Shown here: positions 26,460 to 34,663 of the stretch, piece by piece
Numbering within the stretch: the stretch's first letter is position 1
Layout of the letters: each line of letters opens with the position of its first letter
Assembly (NCBI GenBank): GCA_903904855.1
Contig: CAIVEH010000022.1
Location: forward strand, 1-44,047
DNA length: 44,047 nucleotides
Reading direction: 5' to 3'
Source of the DNA: an uncultured Bacteroidota bacterium
Lineage (GTDB): Bacteria; Bacteroidota; Bacteroidia; Chitinophagales; Chitinophagaceae
Translations under genes and position numbers: made by a program
Notes under the pieces: model-generated
Told to the model about the DNA's origin: nothing
Seen by the model: the letters and a program-made list of their open reading frames with translations, nothing else
Databases searched by the model: none

Positions 26460-26831
26460 TGCTGGATAGTGGTATTTAGGATGTGGTATTGTCAGTAATG
26501 ATGGTAGGCTTATTTCTTATGACTTTGAGGGTACGTGTATCCGGTAATTTGTAAATCAGGCCTGCTTAATACAGGCAGTCAGTCAATAATTTCGTTTATG
26601 CTGATATCGGCTATTGAATAATTTATTCATTTTCCCGTTCGATTTATATTAACGGATTACCATAGAATTTGTATTCTGTGAAATATCCACCTTTCCTATA
26701 ATTCTTGTCTTTTCATTTTACTTCCAGTATCCGAGTTCAGGAATTGCAATTGAAAAAAAGATAGCCATATCTGAATTAACTTGCTAACTTTATATAAATA
26801 AACTACATTATAACCAAATCGAAACCACCTA
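26460..26831. other. Intergenic region, no feature recognised
   Basis: This 372-base AT-rich stretch between two T9SS-protein genes holds no open frame or hairpin I can support. It probably contains the promoter of the gene at 26832, which is preceded by an A-rich tract (TATAAATAAACTACATTATA). Confidence 0.5.
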
Positions 26832-27512
26832 ATGAAGATGATGTATATAAAGGCCACAATTGCAGGAATGCTGCTGCTATTTTGTTCAGAAAACCTGATG
26901 GCTCAGGATTGGCTAATGGGTGACTTTATATCCATCACACCAATCGGTAACCATGGCGACACACTTACTGTGCTCACGAGGGGACAATCTTATGATGTGA
27001 ATTTTGATGTTACCTATTCAAATGTGGGATCGCCAACGGAGAGTTTCCATATCATTGCCGACAGCAATTACAGTCATATGTTGTGGTTTGCTTATCCCGA
27101 TCTGATTCTTGGAACAGCCAACACGGTACCTCTCGACGGAAGCATTCATACTGTACAGATAAATAATCTCTCCTTGCCTGCAGGTGTTCATAAAATTTAC
27201 ATCTTCAATGATTATGCTGCTTTTACCAGCAAAGTCTTTACGGTAGTCGATCCATTAGGAATTAATAATATCGGGCAGAGTAATCAGATCACTATTTACC
27301 CCAACCCAGTGGCATCCAAATTGAGTATTACATCACCGGATATTATTACCGGCATGACTATTAAAAACGTACTTGGCCAGAGTGTATTTTGTCAAGATGG
27401 TAATGGAGGAAAAAAGGTGGATATTGATATTGAAACCCTTGCGAGCGGCACCTATTTTCTGGAAGCAAAAGGGCCAGCTGGGGTTATTACTGAACGGTTT
27501 GTAAAAATGTAA
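26832..27512 (+). CDS. Small secreted protein with T9SS sorting domain
   Basis: A 226-residue exported protein. The signal peptide covers about residues 1-24 (ATIAGMLLLFCSENLMAQ). Residues ~30-140 form one beta-rich domain of Ig/CARDB-like character: VLTRGQSYDVNFDVTYSNVG, SPTESFHIIAD and LPAGVHKIYIFND fit the alternating strands of a CARDB-type domain (inference). The last ~75 residues are a T9SS type A domain with ITIYPNPVASKLSITS and ASGTYFLEAKGPAG. It lies downstream of and co-directional with the NHL protein gene but 372 bases away, so it is probably separate. Function unknown. Confidence 0.85.
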   Translation: MKMMYIKATIAGMLLLFCSENLMAQDWLMGDFISITPIGNHGDTLTVLTRGQSYDVNFDVTYSNVGSPTESFHIIADSNYSHMLWFAYPDLILGTANTVPLDGSIHTVQINNLSLPAGVHKIYIFNDYAAFTSKVFTVVDPLGINNIGQSNQITIYPNPVASKLSITSPDIITGMTIKNVLGQSVFCQDGNGGKKVDIDIETLASGTYFLEAKGPAGVITERFVKM

Positions 27513-27651
27513 CAATTCCGCGCCTTATCGCAGGCTTTGCCCTTTCAAGAATTCGCTTTAGTGAGAATTACTGGGTTACTTTCTATCTATGCAACTAAAC
27601 AATTGGTCACTTCACCATATGCCGCATAGCTCATTCAGGAATCAGCAAGTA

Positions 27652-28629
27652 CTAATCTGTATTTTTGATCTGTTCTATCTCCTCATACAATCCCTTTAGT
27701 TTCTCCAGCATAGGATGATCAAATTCTGAATTATTCATTTCCACAAATTTCTTTTCCGGCCGTTTGGCATGATACTTGCTTCGCTCATCAATCATGGCCT
27801 TTTCTTCCGCATTTAAATCCTGTCCTATAAAAGCGGCTATGCGCTTCATCATTTCATTCAGACCCTGATTATAATTGAGTAGCAACGTATGCTTATCATT
27901 GGTTGCTATTTCAATGATGCAGTTGAAGAATTTCTCCAGCACAAGCGCCATATAATTGTCGGGGTGAAAGAACTCATCCGATGTAATATCAAAGCCATAC
28001 ACTTCAGGCCCGACAAAATTGGCTATGCCCTGCATACCACTACTCCTTTTATTCGATTCCAGTACCCCGGCCGGCTCCCGGTAAAGAATAATGAATGGTA
28101 CATTCGGGTATAGTGCCCTGAGCCGTTGGTAATAGAGCAGGTGCCAGCTATCTGTTTTAATGAAAAGTCTGTTTTCGGCCCCGGTTCTTTTATTGCCATA
28201 AAATTGAATGGCGGCTGCGAGTAATTTATCATTGCATTGATCGATGATGCCCTGCTTGTTATTTGGCAAACGGAGTATCTGATCAAACAATGCCACTTCT
28301 GACAAGGATATAGAATTGCTCATCATGCCCAGAGCCTGGGATACCAGCGTGGAGCCACACCTCGAAACATGAAATATAAAGGCAGTAGGTGTAACCGAAT
28401 CAAGGCAGGCGGCCCATTCCTGTATTAACTCCAGCGTTGTATTTACACGGTATCCTTTTGAATTCTCAGGTAAAGACAAACATTTACGGATTGTTTCATC
28501 AAAAAAAGGGTTATTAAAAGGTTTGTCGCCTGTATATAACCACTGGCACAATAAGCCATCCTGATTGCTTGTAATTTTTATCGGGATCCAGTTCTGCAGA
28601 GCATCCTTAATGCTGTTTGAGGTTTCCAT
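27652..28629 (-). CDS. Sulfotransferase-family protein
   Basis: A 325-residue cytoplasmic protein. The phosphosulfate-binding loop (5'-PSB type) is recognisable in TAFIFHVSRCGSTLVSQALG (~residues 82-101), where R-C-G-S-T is the usual core, and FIILYREPAGVLESNKRSSG (~180-199) matches the 3'-phosphate-binding region of sulfotransferases. The C-terminus is a charged helix (KLKGLYEEIEQIKN). The expected reaction is transfer of sulfate from PAPS to a hydroxyl or amine, but bacterial members of this group include many uncharacterised proteins. It starts 120 bases from the divergent ABC permease gene and is otherwise alone. Confidence 0.8.
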   Translation of the reverse strand: METSNSIKDALQNWIPIKITSNQDGLLCQWLYTGDKPFNNPFFDETIRKCLSLPENSKGYRVNTTLELIQEWAACLDSVTPTAFIFHVSRCGSTLVSQALGMMSNSISLSEVALFDQILRLPNNKQGIIDQCNDKLLAAAIQFYGNKRTGAENRLFIKTDSWHLLYYQRLRALYPNVPFIILYREPAGVLESNKRSSGMQGIANFVGPEVYGFDITSDEFFHPDNYMALVLEKFFNCIIEIATNDKHTLLLNYNQGLNEMMKRIAAFIGQDLNAEEKAMIDERSKYHAKRPEKKFVEMNNSEFDHPMLEKLKGLYEEIEQIKNTD

Positions 28630-28749
28630 GATTTTTTTAAACAGTTCCCAAAATAGAAAAATAGTTTAGCAATAGCAGCATTCTTAAATACCCTTATTAC
28701 TTCTCCTTCTTTATTACCTTTGCTGCCGCAACAGTTTTTTAATTTTCCA

Positions 28750-29847
28750 ATGTCCACATACAGTAATGCGCAGGCCATGCGCTCATTAATAAGGGCCAGC
28801 CTGCAGGCGATACTCAAAACGCCATCGGCTATATTTTTTGCTTTTGCATTCCCATTGATTTTTATACTCGTTTTCGGGTTTATGAGCAATGGTTCCTCTT
28901 TTCATATCAGCGTTGCAGCTGCACCGGGCAGCGATACTACCAATGCACTCTATACAGTACTGCGCCAGGTGCCCTCACTCAAATGGGCTGATAAAGATTC
29001 TGCCACCATCAATAAAATGCTGAAACAGGGCGATATCACAGCTACATTAGCTATTCAGAAACAACCTGAAGGAAGCAAGCCCGAATATAAGATTATGATC
29101 AATGCAGCCTCATCTGAAGTAGACAGGGCTGCACAACTGAAAAACATTCTTGCATCTATTGTTGAGAATATGGACCCCGAGATCAAAAAACGGCAGAATG
29201 ACATTGTGAGTATAGATACCCATGTATCAGCAGTGCGCGATTATAAAACCATCGATTTTATTCTTCCCGGCCAGCTGAGTTTTTCGTTACTGGCATCGGG
29301 GGTATTCGGCACAGCCTTTGTATTTTTCAACCTTCGCCAGACCCTTGTACTGAAAAGGTTTTTTGCCACACCTGTGCGCAAAGAGATCATTGTACTCAGC
29401 GAGGGCATAGCCCGTATGTTGTTCCAGTTGGTAAGCGTGGTAGTGATTATCAGCATAGGCTATTTTGTTTTTGGGTTTACACTCTACAACGGCATATTTA
29501 CCTTCCTTAATATATTCTTTATGTGTGCCTTATCCATAATGATTTTTATGGGCTTTGGCTTTATTGTAGGCAGCGTAGCCAAGAGCGATGCCACCATACC
29601 AATTGTATCCAATATGATTGTTATGCCCCAGATGCTGCTTTCTGGCACCTTTTTCTCAATCGATAATTTCCCGGCCTGGATGCAGCCGTTCTGCAGGGCC
29701 CTGCCGCTTTCCTTTCTCAATGATGCCCTCCGCAAAATGTCATTCGAAGGCGCCAGTATATGGACCCAGCGTGCCGACCTGCTGGCACTACTGGTATGGG
29801 GTGTAGTTATTTATGCTGTTGCAGGGAAGACGTTTAAGTGGGAATAG
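28750..29847 (+). CDS. ABC-2 type transporter permease
   Basis: A 365-residue membrane protein. ATG 28750 (MSTYSNAQAMRSLIRASLQA) is preferred over the TTG at 28720. A single N-terminal helix (IFFAFAFPLIFILVFGFM) is followed by a ~140-residue extracytoplasmic domain and then five closely spaced helices (~180-365) that include the ABC-2 membrane fold. VVSNMIVMPQMLLSGTFFSI followed by WMQPFCRALPLSFLNDALR is the typical ABC-2 signature near the C-terminus. In the family such permeases pair with an ABC ATPase for drug, lipid or polysaccharide export. No ATPase gene is adjacent: upstream is a divergent sulfotransferase-like gene, downstream RNase HI. Confidence 0.9.
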   Translation: MSTYSNAQAMRSLIRASLQAILKTPSAIFFAFAFPLIFILVFGFMSNGSSFHISVAAAPGSDTTNALYTVLRQVPSLKWADKDSATINKMLKQGDITATLAIQKQPEGSKPEYKIMINAASSEVDRAAQLKNILASIVENMDPEIKKRQNDIVSIDTHVSAVRDYKTIDFILPGQLSFSLLASGVFGTAFVFFNLRQTLVLKRFFATPVRKEIIVLSEGIARMLFQLVSVVVIISIGYFVFGFTLYNGIFTFLNIFFMCALSIMIFMGFGFIVGSVAKSDATIPIVSNMIVMPQMLLSGTFFSIDNFPAWMQPFCRALPLSFLNDALRKMSFEGASIWTQRADLLALLVWGVVIYAVAGKTFKWE

Positions 29848-29954
29848 AAAATTTTGCTCTACTCCTAAACCTTCAATCCACTTGTCAACTTGCACACAAA
29901 TTTTTGTGAATAATTGACCAATTATTACTTTTAAATTCCAACAAAGAACAAAAT

Positions 29955-30413
29955 TTGTCTCAACTAACAATATACACCGATGGCGCAGCGCGGGGCAACC
30001 CTGGTCCGGGAGGTTATGGTGCTGTGCTGCATTGGGGAACTACGATAAAAGAAATTTCGCAGGGCTATAAGCACACTACCAATAACCGCATGGAGTTGAT
30101 GGCTGTAATAGCCGCCCTGCAACTACTGAAGCGCGATAACCTGGAAATAACCATCTATACCGATTCGGCTTATATTGTTAATTCGGTTGAGAAGAAGTGG
30201 GTTTTTGGCTGGGAAAAGAAAAACTATGCAGGCAAAAAAAATGCCGATCTATGGCAGGCTTTCCTGAAATGCTACCGCAAAAACAAGATAAAATTTGTGT
30301 GGGTAAAGGGTCATGCCGACAACAAATGGAACAACCGCTGCGACGTGCTTGCCACTACCGCCGCCGATGGCCGCAACCTGCTTGAAGATACAGGATATGA
30401 TGGGGGAGAGTAG
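29955..30413 (+). CDS. rnhA: Ribonuclease HI
   Basis: An endonuclease that cleaves the RNA strand of RNA-DNA hybrids, 152 residues as expected. The four catalytic carboxylates are all present: Asp9 in IYTDGAARGNPG, Glu47 in NNRMELMAVI, Asp70 in IYTDSAYIVNSV and Asp130 in NNRCDVLAT; His120 lies in VWVKGHADN. The basic-protrusion segment KKWVFGWEKKNYAGKKNADL is intact. The start appears to be TTG at 29955 because MSQLTIYTDG gives the canonical N-terminus and no in-frame ATG precedes it. It is convergent with the OmpA gene, from which it is separated by an extensive inverted repeat. Confidence 0.96.
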   Translation: MSQLTIYTDGAARGNPGPGGYGAVLHWGTTIKEISQGYKHTTNNRMELMAVIAALQLLKRDNLEITIYTDSAYIVNSVEKKWVFGWEKKNYAGKKNADLWQAFLKCYRKNKIKFVWVKGHADNKWNNRCDVLATTAADGRNLLEDTGYDGGE

Positions 30414-30652
30414 GGAGAGTTTGCAGTAGGCAGTGTGCAGTTTACAGTTTACAGTTTACAGTAGATAGTTTACCTAGTTTATATAGTTGACAATAAATTT
30501 CAACCTAAACAGTAATAAAATACAGGTATAAATTTTATCGATTGTTTAGGTTAGAATTTTTTAAAAGTTGTCAAATTTACAATTAAATAATTATTTAATT
30601 GTAAACTGTAAACTCTATTGTAAATTGCCAATTGCCAACTGCTAACTGCTAA
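30414..30652. repeat. Large inverted-repeat structure between two convergent genes
   Basis: Both stop codons are followed, each in its own reading direction, by CAGTTTACAGTTTGCAG-type repeats, so the arms face each other and can pair over ~100 bases imperfectly. Inner perfect pairs are AACCTAAACA (30502-30511) with TGTTTAGGTT (30543-30552), and TTGACAA (30487-30493) with TTGTCAA (30568-30574). Within the right arm, 30576-30605 is a perfect 30-bp palindrome centred on AATAATTATT. The structure may serve as a two-way terminator for rnhA and the OmpA gene. Confidence 0.8.
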
Positions 30653-32245
30653 CTATTCAATAATAAACTCCACCCGCCTATTCTTTAGCCTGCCTTCTTC
30701 GGTATCATTGGTCGTAATTGGCCTTTCGCCGCCATAACCAGCAGTCTTCAGCCTCCCGGTAGCTACACCATGAGCCACAAGGTATTTCTTCACAGCTATC
30801 GACCTTTTCTGTGAAAGAGTCTTATTGAACTGGGCGCTGCCTTTATTGTCAGTATGGCCGTTGATCTGGAGCTTGTAGGTCGGGTTATTCTTCATTAGTT
30901 GTACTACATTATCAAGAATCGCATACGAGCTTTTCTGAATAATATCTTTCGATGTCTCAAAATTTACACCCTCTATGGCTGCCTTAATAATTTTCTTGTC
31001 TTCTTCTTTAATTTCAGTTGCCTTAGGTTGTTCGGGCGTTGGTTCTGGAACAGGTATTTGTTTTGTAGTATCAGGCGCTGGTGGCGGCGGAGCAGGCTGT
31101 GGCGCTCTAACAGAATCAATCAGTTTTGGAGCGGCTGAGGTATCAACAGTTGGCGCGGCAACCGAATCTGCAACTCCTTCTTTATGCTTACTTCTGCGCT
31201 TCTTGGCTTTATTAGTAGCTGCAATAATCGAATCTTTTAATTCTTTATCGGCCTGGGCTGCGCTGTCCAAAGATGCCAGACTGTCTAAATTGAATTTAGC
31301 CACATTTTTATCAATAATATCGCTGAATTCAGGAACTCCCGGCCCTCCAAGTGTATCCGTATTGATACCTTTTACCGGCGGAACGTCGCCTAACTCATCC
31401 ATATGCTGATACCAGGGCAACATAGTAACAATACGCTTTTCCTTACGGAACAATGGGTTCATTTTTGTTGTTGGTAGTGTAAAACCGATGCTGGCAATAA
31501 CCTCACGGGTAGCCAGGTTCTGACTGGCCATACCATCATAGATCTGTAAGCCATCCATCATGGCATAATCATATTTAAAAGCCAGTTCTACATATGCATA
31601 GCGGTATAAAGTAACCCTTGCAGCAGCTTCAATCCCATAATCCCAGCCGCCCCAGGTAAGTGCAGGTCCACTCAGCGGGTTAATTGGCAGATTGCTGTGA
31701 AAATGAGGCATTACCGGGCCGATACCACCTTTGCCCAAAATATCGATAGAAATATCTGATGAATTGGCTCTATAAACCCGCCACCTTTTTACAAAGTTCA
31801 GCAGGAATAAATTAACTCCATCAAAATAGTAATAGGAACCATTTTTAATTGAAAATCTTGCTGTAGTTTGAACATTTAGTATATTTCGAACCATCCCATT
31901 GACAGAAACCACCGAACCATCAGCAATAGTATACTTTACCGGATCAAAGTTGATTTCAAGACCCAAGTCCTGCCATTCATTGAAATAATAACCAAGGCGG
32001 TAATTCATCAGCAACGGGCTGAATGCAGAATTGGTTTTATCATTTCCCTTTGCCCTATACAGGTCATAGCTGTTACCCAGTTCATCCTGAACAATGTGTA
32101 TAGTGCTGTTGTTATACCATGATTTATTAAAACCTGCACTGAAATAAACAGATCCTTGTTGAGCAGCTGAATGAAAAGTACAAGCAAATAATACAAATAA
32201 CATTATTAGTACTCCGTGAAGTGTATTATTTGTTCGCATAGCCAT
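30653..32245 (-). CDS. OmpA-family outer-membrane protein
   Basis: A 530-residue outer-membrane protein. The start at 32245 is favoured over the upstream ATG at 32269 because a -7-type box lies at 32258-32265, upstream of 32245 but downstream of 32269; the next ATG at 32239 is also possible. A signal peptide (VLIMLFVLFACTFHSAAQQ) leads into a beta-rich region (~30-280) with repeated aromatic strands (YRLGYYFNEWQDLGLEINF), probably a barrel. A long Pro/Ala/Lys-rich linker (APQPAPPPPAPDTTKQIPVP) follows. The C-terminal OmpA domain has LQINGHTDNKGSAQFNKTLS, KRSIAVKKYLV and RPITTNDTEEGRLKNRRVEF, the peptidoglycan-binding signature. Likely role: linking outer membrane to cell wall. Confidence 0.92.
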   Translation of the reverse strand: MAMRTNNTLHGVLIMLFVLFACTFHSAAQQGSVYFSAGFNKSWYNNSTIHIVQDELGNSYDLYRAKGNDKTNSAFSPLLMNYRLGYYFNEWQDLGLEINFDPVKYTIADGSVVSVNGMVRNILNVQTTARFSIKNGSYYYFDGVNLFLLNFVKRWRVYRANSSDISIDILGKGGIGPVMPHFHSNLPINPLSGPALTWGGWDYGIEAAARVTLYRYAYVELAFKYDYAMMDGLQIYDGMASQNLATREVIASIGFTLPTTKMNPLFRKEKRIVTMLPWYQHMDELGDVPPVKGINTDTLGGPGVPEFSDIIDKNVAKFNLDSLASLDSAAQADKELKDSIIAATNKAKKRRSKHKEGVADSVAAPTVDTSAAPKLIDSVRAPQPAPPPPAPDTTKQIPVPEPTPEQPKATEIKEEDKKIIKAAIEGVNFETSKDIIQKSSYAILDNVVQLMKNNPTYKLQINGHTDNKGSAQFNKTLSQKRSIAVKKYLVAHGVATGRLKTAGYGGERPITTNDTEEGRLKNRRVEFIIE

Positions 32246-32257
32246 TATATGATGAGG

Positions 32258-32265
32258 CAAAAATA
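32258..32265 (-). promoter_or_regulatory. Candidate -7 box (TATTTTTG) for the OmpA gene
   Basis: Read on the minus strand, TATTTTTG matches TAnnTTTG. Transcription would begin a few bases before the ATG at 32245, giving a very short leader. A GGATTG lies upstream at a 15-base gap, slightly short for a -33 box. Confidence 0.5.
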
Positions 32266-32407
32266 ACATTTTTTATATTACAATCCACATAAAGTAATCA
32301 TCATAATGTTATTAGTGGAGTGGTATGCCAGCGGCAATTGATTTGAAACTGCATTTTGGGTAGAAATATAATTTTTATAATAAAATTATATTTGTAATTA
32401 GTCTGTA

Positions 32408-33073
32408 TTATGGTAATGAGAGTAAGCAGGATGAATTTGTGGAATTAGGTATTGAGATTGAATCTGTGGTTACTATATGTCCGTCACTGAACTTTGCAAC
32501 AATAACTGATTTTGGAACCCATTTATAATAGCCTACACTATAAGGCAGGCGGTCGGCCCCAAGAACTACAGCTTCAACAGATTGATTCGGGGTGCCAGAA
32601 TTTACAGTAAGATAGTTGACCTGATAGACATCAATGTTGGAAACCTGTAAGAAAAAATAATCGGCGCCAACACTTAGTGTCTGAGTCAGAGGGGTGCCAT
32701 TTGTCGGAAACTGATCATTTATAGTCCAGTGATAGACGTTCCCGTATAAACCGTGAGTTGAGGCAGAGCCTGAAGCAGCAGATCCAGGTGCGCCATATAC
32801 AACTGCGGTAGCTCCTGTAAGCAGATTGGCTGTTGATCCGTTAATCGAAAGATTGATGGTAGTATAAGTACTGTTCTGGTAATATATGCCAATCAACTCA
32901 CAATGCTGCCCCGAGAAACCAGTGGCACAGGAGCAGTTACCATTAACGCATGTACCCCCATTATTGCAGGAAACGCCTGCGCATTTACTTTTCGAACAGG
33001 ATTCAAAAAACACAACAGAAAAAGCAACTAAAGTAATAATAGCTGCCAGCGATATTAGTTTGAATTGCTTCAT
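32408..33073 (-). CDS. Lipoprotein with one EGF-like domain
   Basis: A 221-residue exported protein. The ATG at 33073 overlaps the stop of the upstream heme-binding gene as ATGA, so translation is probably coupled; the extra 11 residues of the longer frame are not used. The signal segment (LISLAAIITLVAFSVVFFESC) ends in a lipobox-like ESC. Residues ~26-60 form an EGF-like module: CAGVSCNNGGTCVNGNCSCA followed by TGFSGQHCE shows six cysteines in the right spacing. The remaining ~150 residues are beta-rich and end in CLLSLP. EGF modules are uncommon in bacteria but occur in Bacteroidota lipoproteins. Ligand unknown. Confidence 0.85.
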   Translation of the reverse strand: MKQFKLISLAAIITLVAFSVVFFESCSKSKCAGVSCNNGGTCVNGNCSCATGFSGQHCELIGIYYQNSTYTTINLSINGSTANLLTGATAVVYGAPGSAASGSASTHGLYGNVYHWTINDQFPTNGTPLTQTLSVGADYFFLQVSNIDVYQVNYLTVNSGTPNQSVEAVVLGADRLPYSVGYYKWVPKSVIVAKFSDGHIVTTDSISIPNSTNSSCLLSLP

Positions 33074-33591
33074 TTTAAAGTATTTTTCAGCGAGTCTGCA
33101 ACCCATTTGTCACTTATCTGTTTTGAAAGGGATGTAGCCCAGTTAATGATCATCTGTTTTTCGCGGTCGGTAAGTTTGGCATCTTTGTGAATCCACGTAT
33201 AGCTATCCAGGGGCATTCCGCCTTCCTCCACTTCCCTGGCTATTTTTCTGAGCTTTTTTGCCTGCTTGGGTGGGGTACGTTTACCATATTCCGAAAAGTT
33301 GAGTTCTTTTTTACCTTCGTTAATATGATCATTCAGCCACCATGCCACCGGCTGAATATTATTGTACCATGGGTATTTGGTATTATTGCTATGGCAGTCG
33401 TAACAAGCCTTTTGCAGCACCTGGTTTACACTGTCGGGAATTGGGTACATGGTATTCATATCTTGCGCCGAAACAGTGGCATTTATATTTTTTTCCGGAT
33501 GAATAAACTGGATAACAACCAATATTACCAGCAATGCTATCATCACCCTTTTTACGATACTTTTTATTTTATCTTTTGTCATAGCGCACAA
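33070..33591 (-). CDS. Heme-binding domain (Haem_bd) protein with CxxCH
   Basis: A 173-residue membrane-anchored periplasmic protein. One N-terminal helix (RVMIALLVILVVIQFIHP, ~15-32) is followed by a soluble domain with a c-type heme site CYDCH in VLQKACYDCHSNNTKYPWYN (~60-79). VAWWLNDHINEGKKELNFSEY and KIAREVEEGGMPLDSYTWIH match the Haem_bd (PF14376) family as I remember it; the Met of GGMPL is a plausible distal ligand. It starts at ATG 33591 (or 33582). The 4-base overlap with the EGF-like lipoprotein gene suggests that the two work together. The covalently attached heme fits the presence of ccmC/ccmD in this window, though they are not adjacent. Confidence 0.88.
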   Translation of the reverse strand: MCAMTKDKIKSIVKRVMIALLVILVVIQFIHPEKNINATVSAQDMNTMYPIPDSVNQVLQKACYDCHSNNTKYPWYNNIQPVAWWLNDHINEGKKELNFSEYGKRTPPKQAKKLRKIAREVEEGGMPLDSYTWIHKDAKLTDREKQMIINWATSLSKQISDKWVADSLKNTLK

Positions 33592-33654
33592 ATTAACGAA
33601 TCCTGCTAAAAAACTTTGTTATTTTATTAAGTACATCCCTCTAAGTAACAGCTA

Positions 33655-34389
33655 TCAATGAATCTCTGAGAGGTATTTAATCTCGTTTATTTTTTTCTTT
33701 TTGCCACCTTTTCCATATTCTTTTGATCCGGTCTCATTATCCATTAATTCAAGAACCGGTACCATTCTTATCTGACCCCTTACCAGGCCACAGCGGATAT
33801 AATATACCGATCCAGTTTGCACATTCAGCTTCAGGGTTGTTTTTTGTTCGGTTTCTGCCCACAAGTTTACAGGGCCCTGTTTATATATTTTCACTGAGTC
33901 CCTTGATTTACTTTTTATGCGGCAGATAACCGAATCATTATCCATGTGCAGATTATAGGCTGCTTGCAAGGCAAGTGTATCTCCAAGCCGGTAAATACAC
34001 AATAAAGCATAGTTGTGTTTTTGAGTATCTGCACTAGTGGTATTTTCCGGCAAGGCACGTTTATAATCAGGCATTTCCTTTATGTAATAAACATCTGCTT
34101 CAATTTTATAGCATTTACTGATAAATACAGGATCAATCAGTTTGGTGATTATAACCAGATTGCCACCCATTTTAAGCGCTTTTTCCTTGGCAGTATTAAT
34201 GAGCTCTTTATAGTCGCAATCAGTTGCAGTTGAGTTGTTGCCTACTTTAATAGTTCCAAGGTTTTTAGCATCAGCAGGAACCTGCATTTTAATGGGAAGT
34301 ACAATAACACTTTCGTCATTATTTTGACCAAAGGTAATAATGGGTAAAAGGGATAATAGAAGGATTAAGATATACCGTGCCAGGTTCAT
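33655..34389 (-). CDS. Hypothetical secreted protein
   Basis: A 244-residue protein with a signal peptide (YILILLLSLLPIITFGQ, cleavage likely after residue ~21). Residues ~30-110 read as a small alpha/beta domain: LGTIKVGNNSTATDCDYKEL, then a helix INTAKEKALKMGGNLVIIT and strand CYKIEADVYYI; this pattern recalls the YbjQ/DUF74-like or SHOCT-associated 'nutrient-sensing' type folds, but I do not assign it. The C-terminal half is beta-rich (VICRIKSKSRDSVKIYKQGP, GSVYYIRCGLVRGQIRMVP), reminiscent of a DUF2846-type domain. Stands alone between the heme-binding gene and a small divergent gene. Confidence 0.7.
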   Translation of the reverse strand: MNLARYILILLLSLLPIITFGQNNDESVIVLPIKMQVPADAKNLGTIKVGNNSTATDCDYKELINTAKEKALKMGGNLVIITKLIDPVFISKCYKIEADVYYIKEMPDYKRALPENTTSADTQKHNYALLCIYRLGDTLALQAAYNLHMDNDSVICRIKSKSRDSVKIYKQGPVNLWAETEQKTTLKLNVQTGSVYYIRCGLVRGQIRMVPVLELMDNETGSKEYGKGGKKKKINEIKYLSEIH

Positions 34390-34474
34390 AATATGAAAAT
34401 AAAGAAAGAAAATTTATACCCGATTATTCAATTACAGATCAAATTGATAACTTTAAAGAACAGAGTTATCGATT

Positions 34475-34648
34475 ATGAAACCTACCAGCAAAAAAATCAA
34501 TAAAGAATGGCATGAAGCCCATCCAATGCCGGAAAAAGCCACAATTGCACAACGAATTGAATGGCATCTGGAACATGTGAAAAATTGCAATTGCCGCCCT
34601 ATGCCTGAAAAATTGAAAATGCAAATGAATGAACATGGTTATAAATAA
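34475..34648 (+). CDS. Small conserved-looking 57-residue protein
   Basis: A short complete frame: ATG at 34475, TAA at 34646-34648. The protein is hydrophilic and helical, with TIAQRIEWHLEHVKNCNCRP (~23-42) as its core; a C-x-C pair and several His/Trp residues could bind a metal. PMPEKLKMQMNEHGYK ends it, and PMPEK occurs twice. I recall similar small Bacteroidota proteins with a WHLEHxKNCxCRP-like motif, so I consider it real. It is preceded by TAACTTTA (about 34449-34456), near to a -7 box. Function unknown. Confidence 0.72.
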   Translation: MKPTSKKINKEWHEAHPMPEKATIAQRIEWHLEHVKNCNCRPMPEKLKMQMNEHGYK

Positions 34649-34663
34649 CCATAGCCAGCAGTA

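Noticed and set aside
30975-31409. 144-codon plus-strand frame opposite the OmpA gene
   Set aside because: It lies across the Pro/Ala/Lys-rich linker of the OmpA protein and is low-complexity; judged a shadow frame.
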